Source: Mucilaginibacter sp. L3T2-6
Lineage (GTDB): Bacteria > Bacteroidota > Bacteroidia > Sphingobacteriales > Sphingobacteriaceae
Length of the DNA: 64,000 nucleotides
NCBI RefSeq assembly: GCF_030519355.1
Contig: NZ_JAUMKC010000005.1
Coordinates: 1 to 64,000 of the forward strand
Direction: 5' to 3'
The notes below the pieces were generated by a model, which was not told the origin of the DNA, ran no database searches, and was given only the letters and a program-made list of their open reading frames with translations. The translations under genes and the position numbers were made by a program. Positions 63,186 through 64,000 of this stretch are shown here, one piece after another (positions within the stretch are counted from its first letter, which is position 1; each line of letters opens with the position of its first letter).

Positions 63186-64000
63186 ATGGGATGCGGAAGT
63201 TGTTCAACGGGGGGCGGATGTACGCCTGCCGGCTGCAAAAGTAATGGCTCTTGCCTTACCAATGGTTGCAGTAAATTAGATGTTTACGATTGGCTGTCGC
63301 ACATGGACATGCCGACAAATTATAAGCCCTTCGGTATAGTAGAAGTAAAATTTAAAGGTTCGCGTAAGGAGTTTTACCATAACCCGGATAACATCTACCT
63401 GGAAGCAGGCGAGCTGGTGGTGGTTGAAGCGGCTACCGGCGGTTACGATGTGGGGCATGTTTCCATAACCGGCGAACTGGTGCGGATGCAGATGGTAAAA
63501 CGCAGGGTAAGGGAAGAGGATGTGGCTAAAAAAATCTACCGCAAAGCTACCGTTGCTGATGTAGAGAAATGGAAGGCAGCCAAAGACCTTGAATGGGAAA
63601 CCATGCACAAATCGCGTACGCTGGCGCTGGAACTTAACCTTAGCATGAAACTGAGCGATGTTGACTACCAGGGCGATAAAACCAAAGCCACTTTTTATTA
63701 TACAGCCGAGGGTCGCGTGGATTTCCGCGAACTGATCAAGAAAATGGCTGAGGCTTTCCGTATCCGTATCGAGATGCGTCAGATCGGCATGCGCCAGGAA
63801 GCAAGCCGCCTGGGTGGCATTGGTTCATGCGGGCGCGAGCTTTGCTGCTCAACCTGGCTTACTGATTTCAAAACAGTATCTACAGCTGCGGCGCGTTACC
63901 AGAATCTTTCACTCAACACCCTGAAGCTGGCCGGCCAGTGCGGCAAGCTGAAATGCTGCCTTAATTACGAGCTGGATACTTATATGGATGCGCTTAAGCA
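63186..64000 (+). CDS. ricT: RicT/PSP1 domain regulator (partial, truncated by window edge)
   Basis: 271 codons visible from ATG 63186. The N-terminus is Cys-rich (MGCGSCSTGGGCTPAGCK). The PSP1 domain has DVGHVSITGELV and IEMRQIGMRQEA, with the Fe-S-linked GGIGSCGRELCCSTW and GQCGKLKCC. In Bacillus RicT is part of an RNase Y regulator complex. Only the C-terminal end is missing. It starts 2 nt after the holB stop. Confidence 0.9.
   Translation, partial: MGCGSCSTGGGCTPAGCKSNGSCLTNGCSKLDVYDWLSHMDMPTNYKPFGIVEVKFKGSRKEFYHNPDNIYLEAGELVVVEAATGGYDVGHVSITGELVRMQMVKRRVREEDVAKKIYRKATVADVEKWKAAKDLEWETMHKSRTLALELNLSMKLSDVDYQGDKTKATFYYTAEGRVDFRELIKKMAEAFRIRIEMRQIGMRQEASRLGGIGSCGRELCCSTWLTDFKTVSTAAARYQNLSLNTLKLAGQCGKLKCCLNYELDTYMDALK

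Noticed and set aside
1..64000. CRISPR arrays, transposases, phage genes and rRNA
   Set aside because: None were seen; the tandem arrays lack the short-repeat/unique-spacer pattern, and no transposase or integrase motifs were found.

Overview
The window reads as chromosomal DNA of a Bacteroidota bacterium, most likely a Sphingobacteriaceae member close to Mucilaginibacter. This rests on the many promoters of the form TAnnTTTG close to start codons, the scarcity of Shine-Dalgarno sites, a type IX secretion sorting domain, M56/BlaR1-TonB and CarboxypepD_reg-TonB fusion proteins, and many Bacteroidota lipoproteins. No rRNA, phage, transposase or CRISPR array is seen. The genus is inferred from protein style, not from a marker search.

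Layout. 1-74: the 5' end of a group II intron on the minus strand, running off the left edge and sitting beside a perfect hairpin. 153-6.7 kb: gltX, a beta-CASP RNA nuclease, a BlaI/M56-TonB signalling pair and small membrane proteins. 6.7-12 kb: a minus-strand glucan-degrading cluster (GH30, GH16, GH16, barrel protein); the GH30 and the larger GH16 carry nearly the same beta-trefoil glucan-binding module. 12-19.2 kb: a repeat-rich accessory stretch with tandem and dispersed hairpin repeats, a MaoC hydratase, a solitary divergent ribosomal protein S6 gene bracketed by related repeats, an HNH endonuclease unit, a divergent peptide deformylase and two lipoproteins. 19.2-24.9 kb: a CzcCBA-type heavy-metal RND efflux operon. 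25-30 kb: a ParE-type toxin-antitoxin pair, DUF2911, a small YdaT-like protein with an unusually strong ribosome binding site, a DHFR-like/VOC pair opposite an HxlR regulator with a clear operator, and a YcaQ-type glycosylase.

30-40 kb: mfd, small membrane proteins, a GbsR-like regulator, tRNA-Gln, an ECF sigma/TonB-type membrane protein pair divergent from a SusC-plug/VWA fusion protein, and a receiver-only response regulator. 40-47.5 kb: a sugar dehydrogenase lipoprotein, a T9SS cargo protein, a phospholipid operon (CPBP protease, DUF2007, cdsA, psd) and a divergent dus gene. 47.5-57.6 kb: apaG, a CE2-like esterase, a flavin monooxygenase, a stress-type four-helix protein, a PAS-LuxR regulator, a LytS/LytR-type two-component pair, a frameshifted pseudogene, a fatty acid desaturase and a second DUF2911. 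57.6-64 kb: a candidate small RNA, an ECF sigma/anti-sigma pair, an operon of two small membrane proteins and a sodium:solute symporter, ruvX, holB and the start of ricT.

The least conventional content is the intron end, the nested-hairpin repeats around 16.5-19.2 kb, the repeat-bracketed S6 paralogue, the 42-residue protein overlapping the symporter gene, and the small RNA near 57.85 kb. Small genes at 26950-27129 and 59508-59636 and the partial ricT at the right edge were found by direct reading. Several starts were moved downstream where a promoter or signal peptide decides them.
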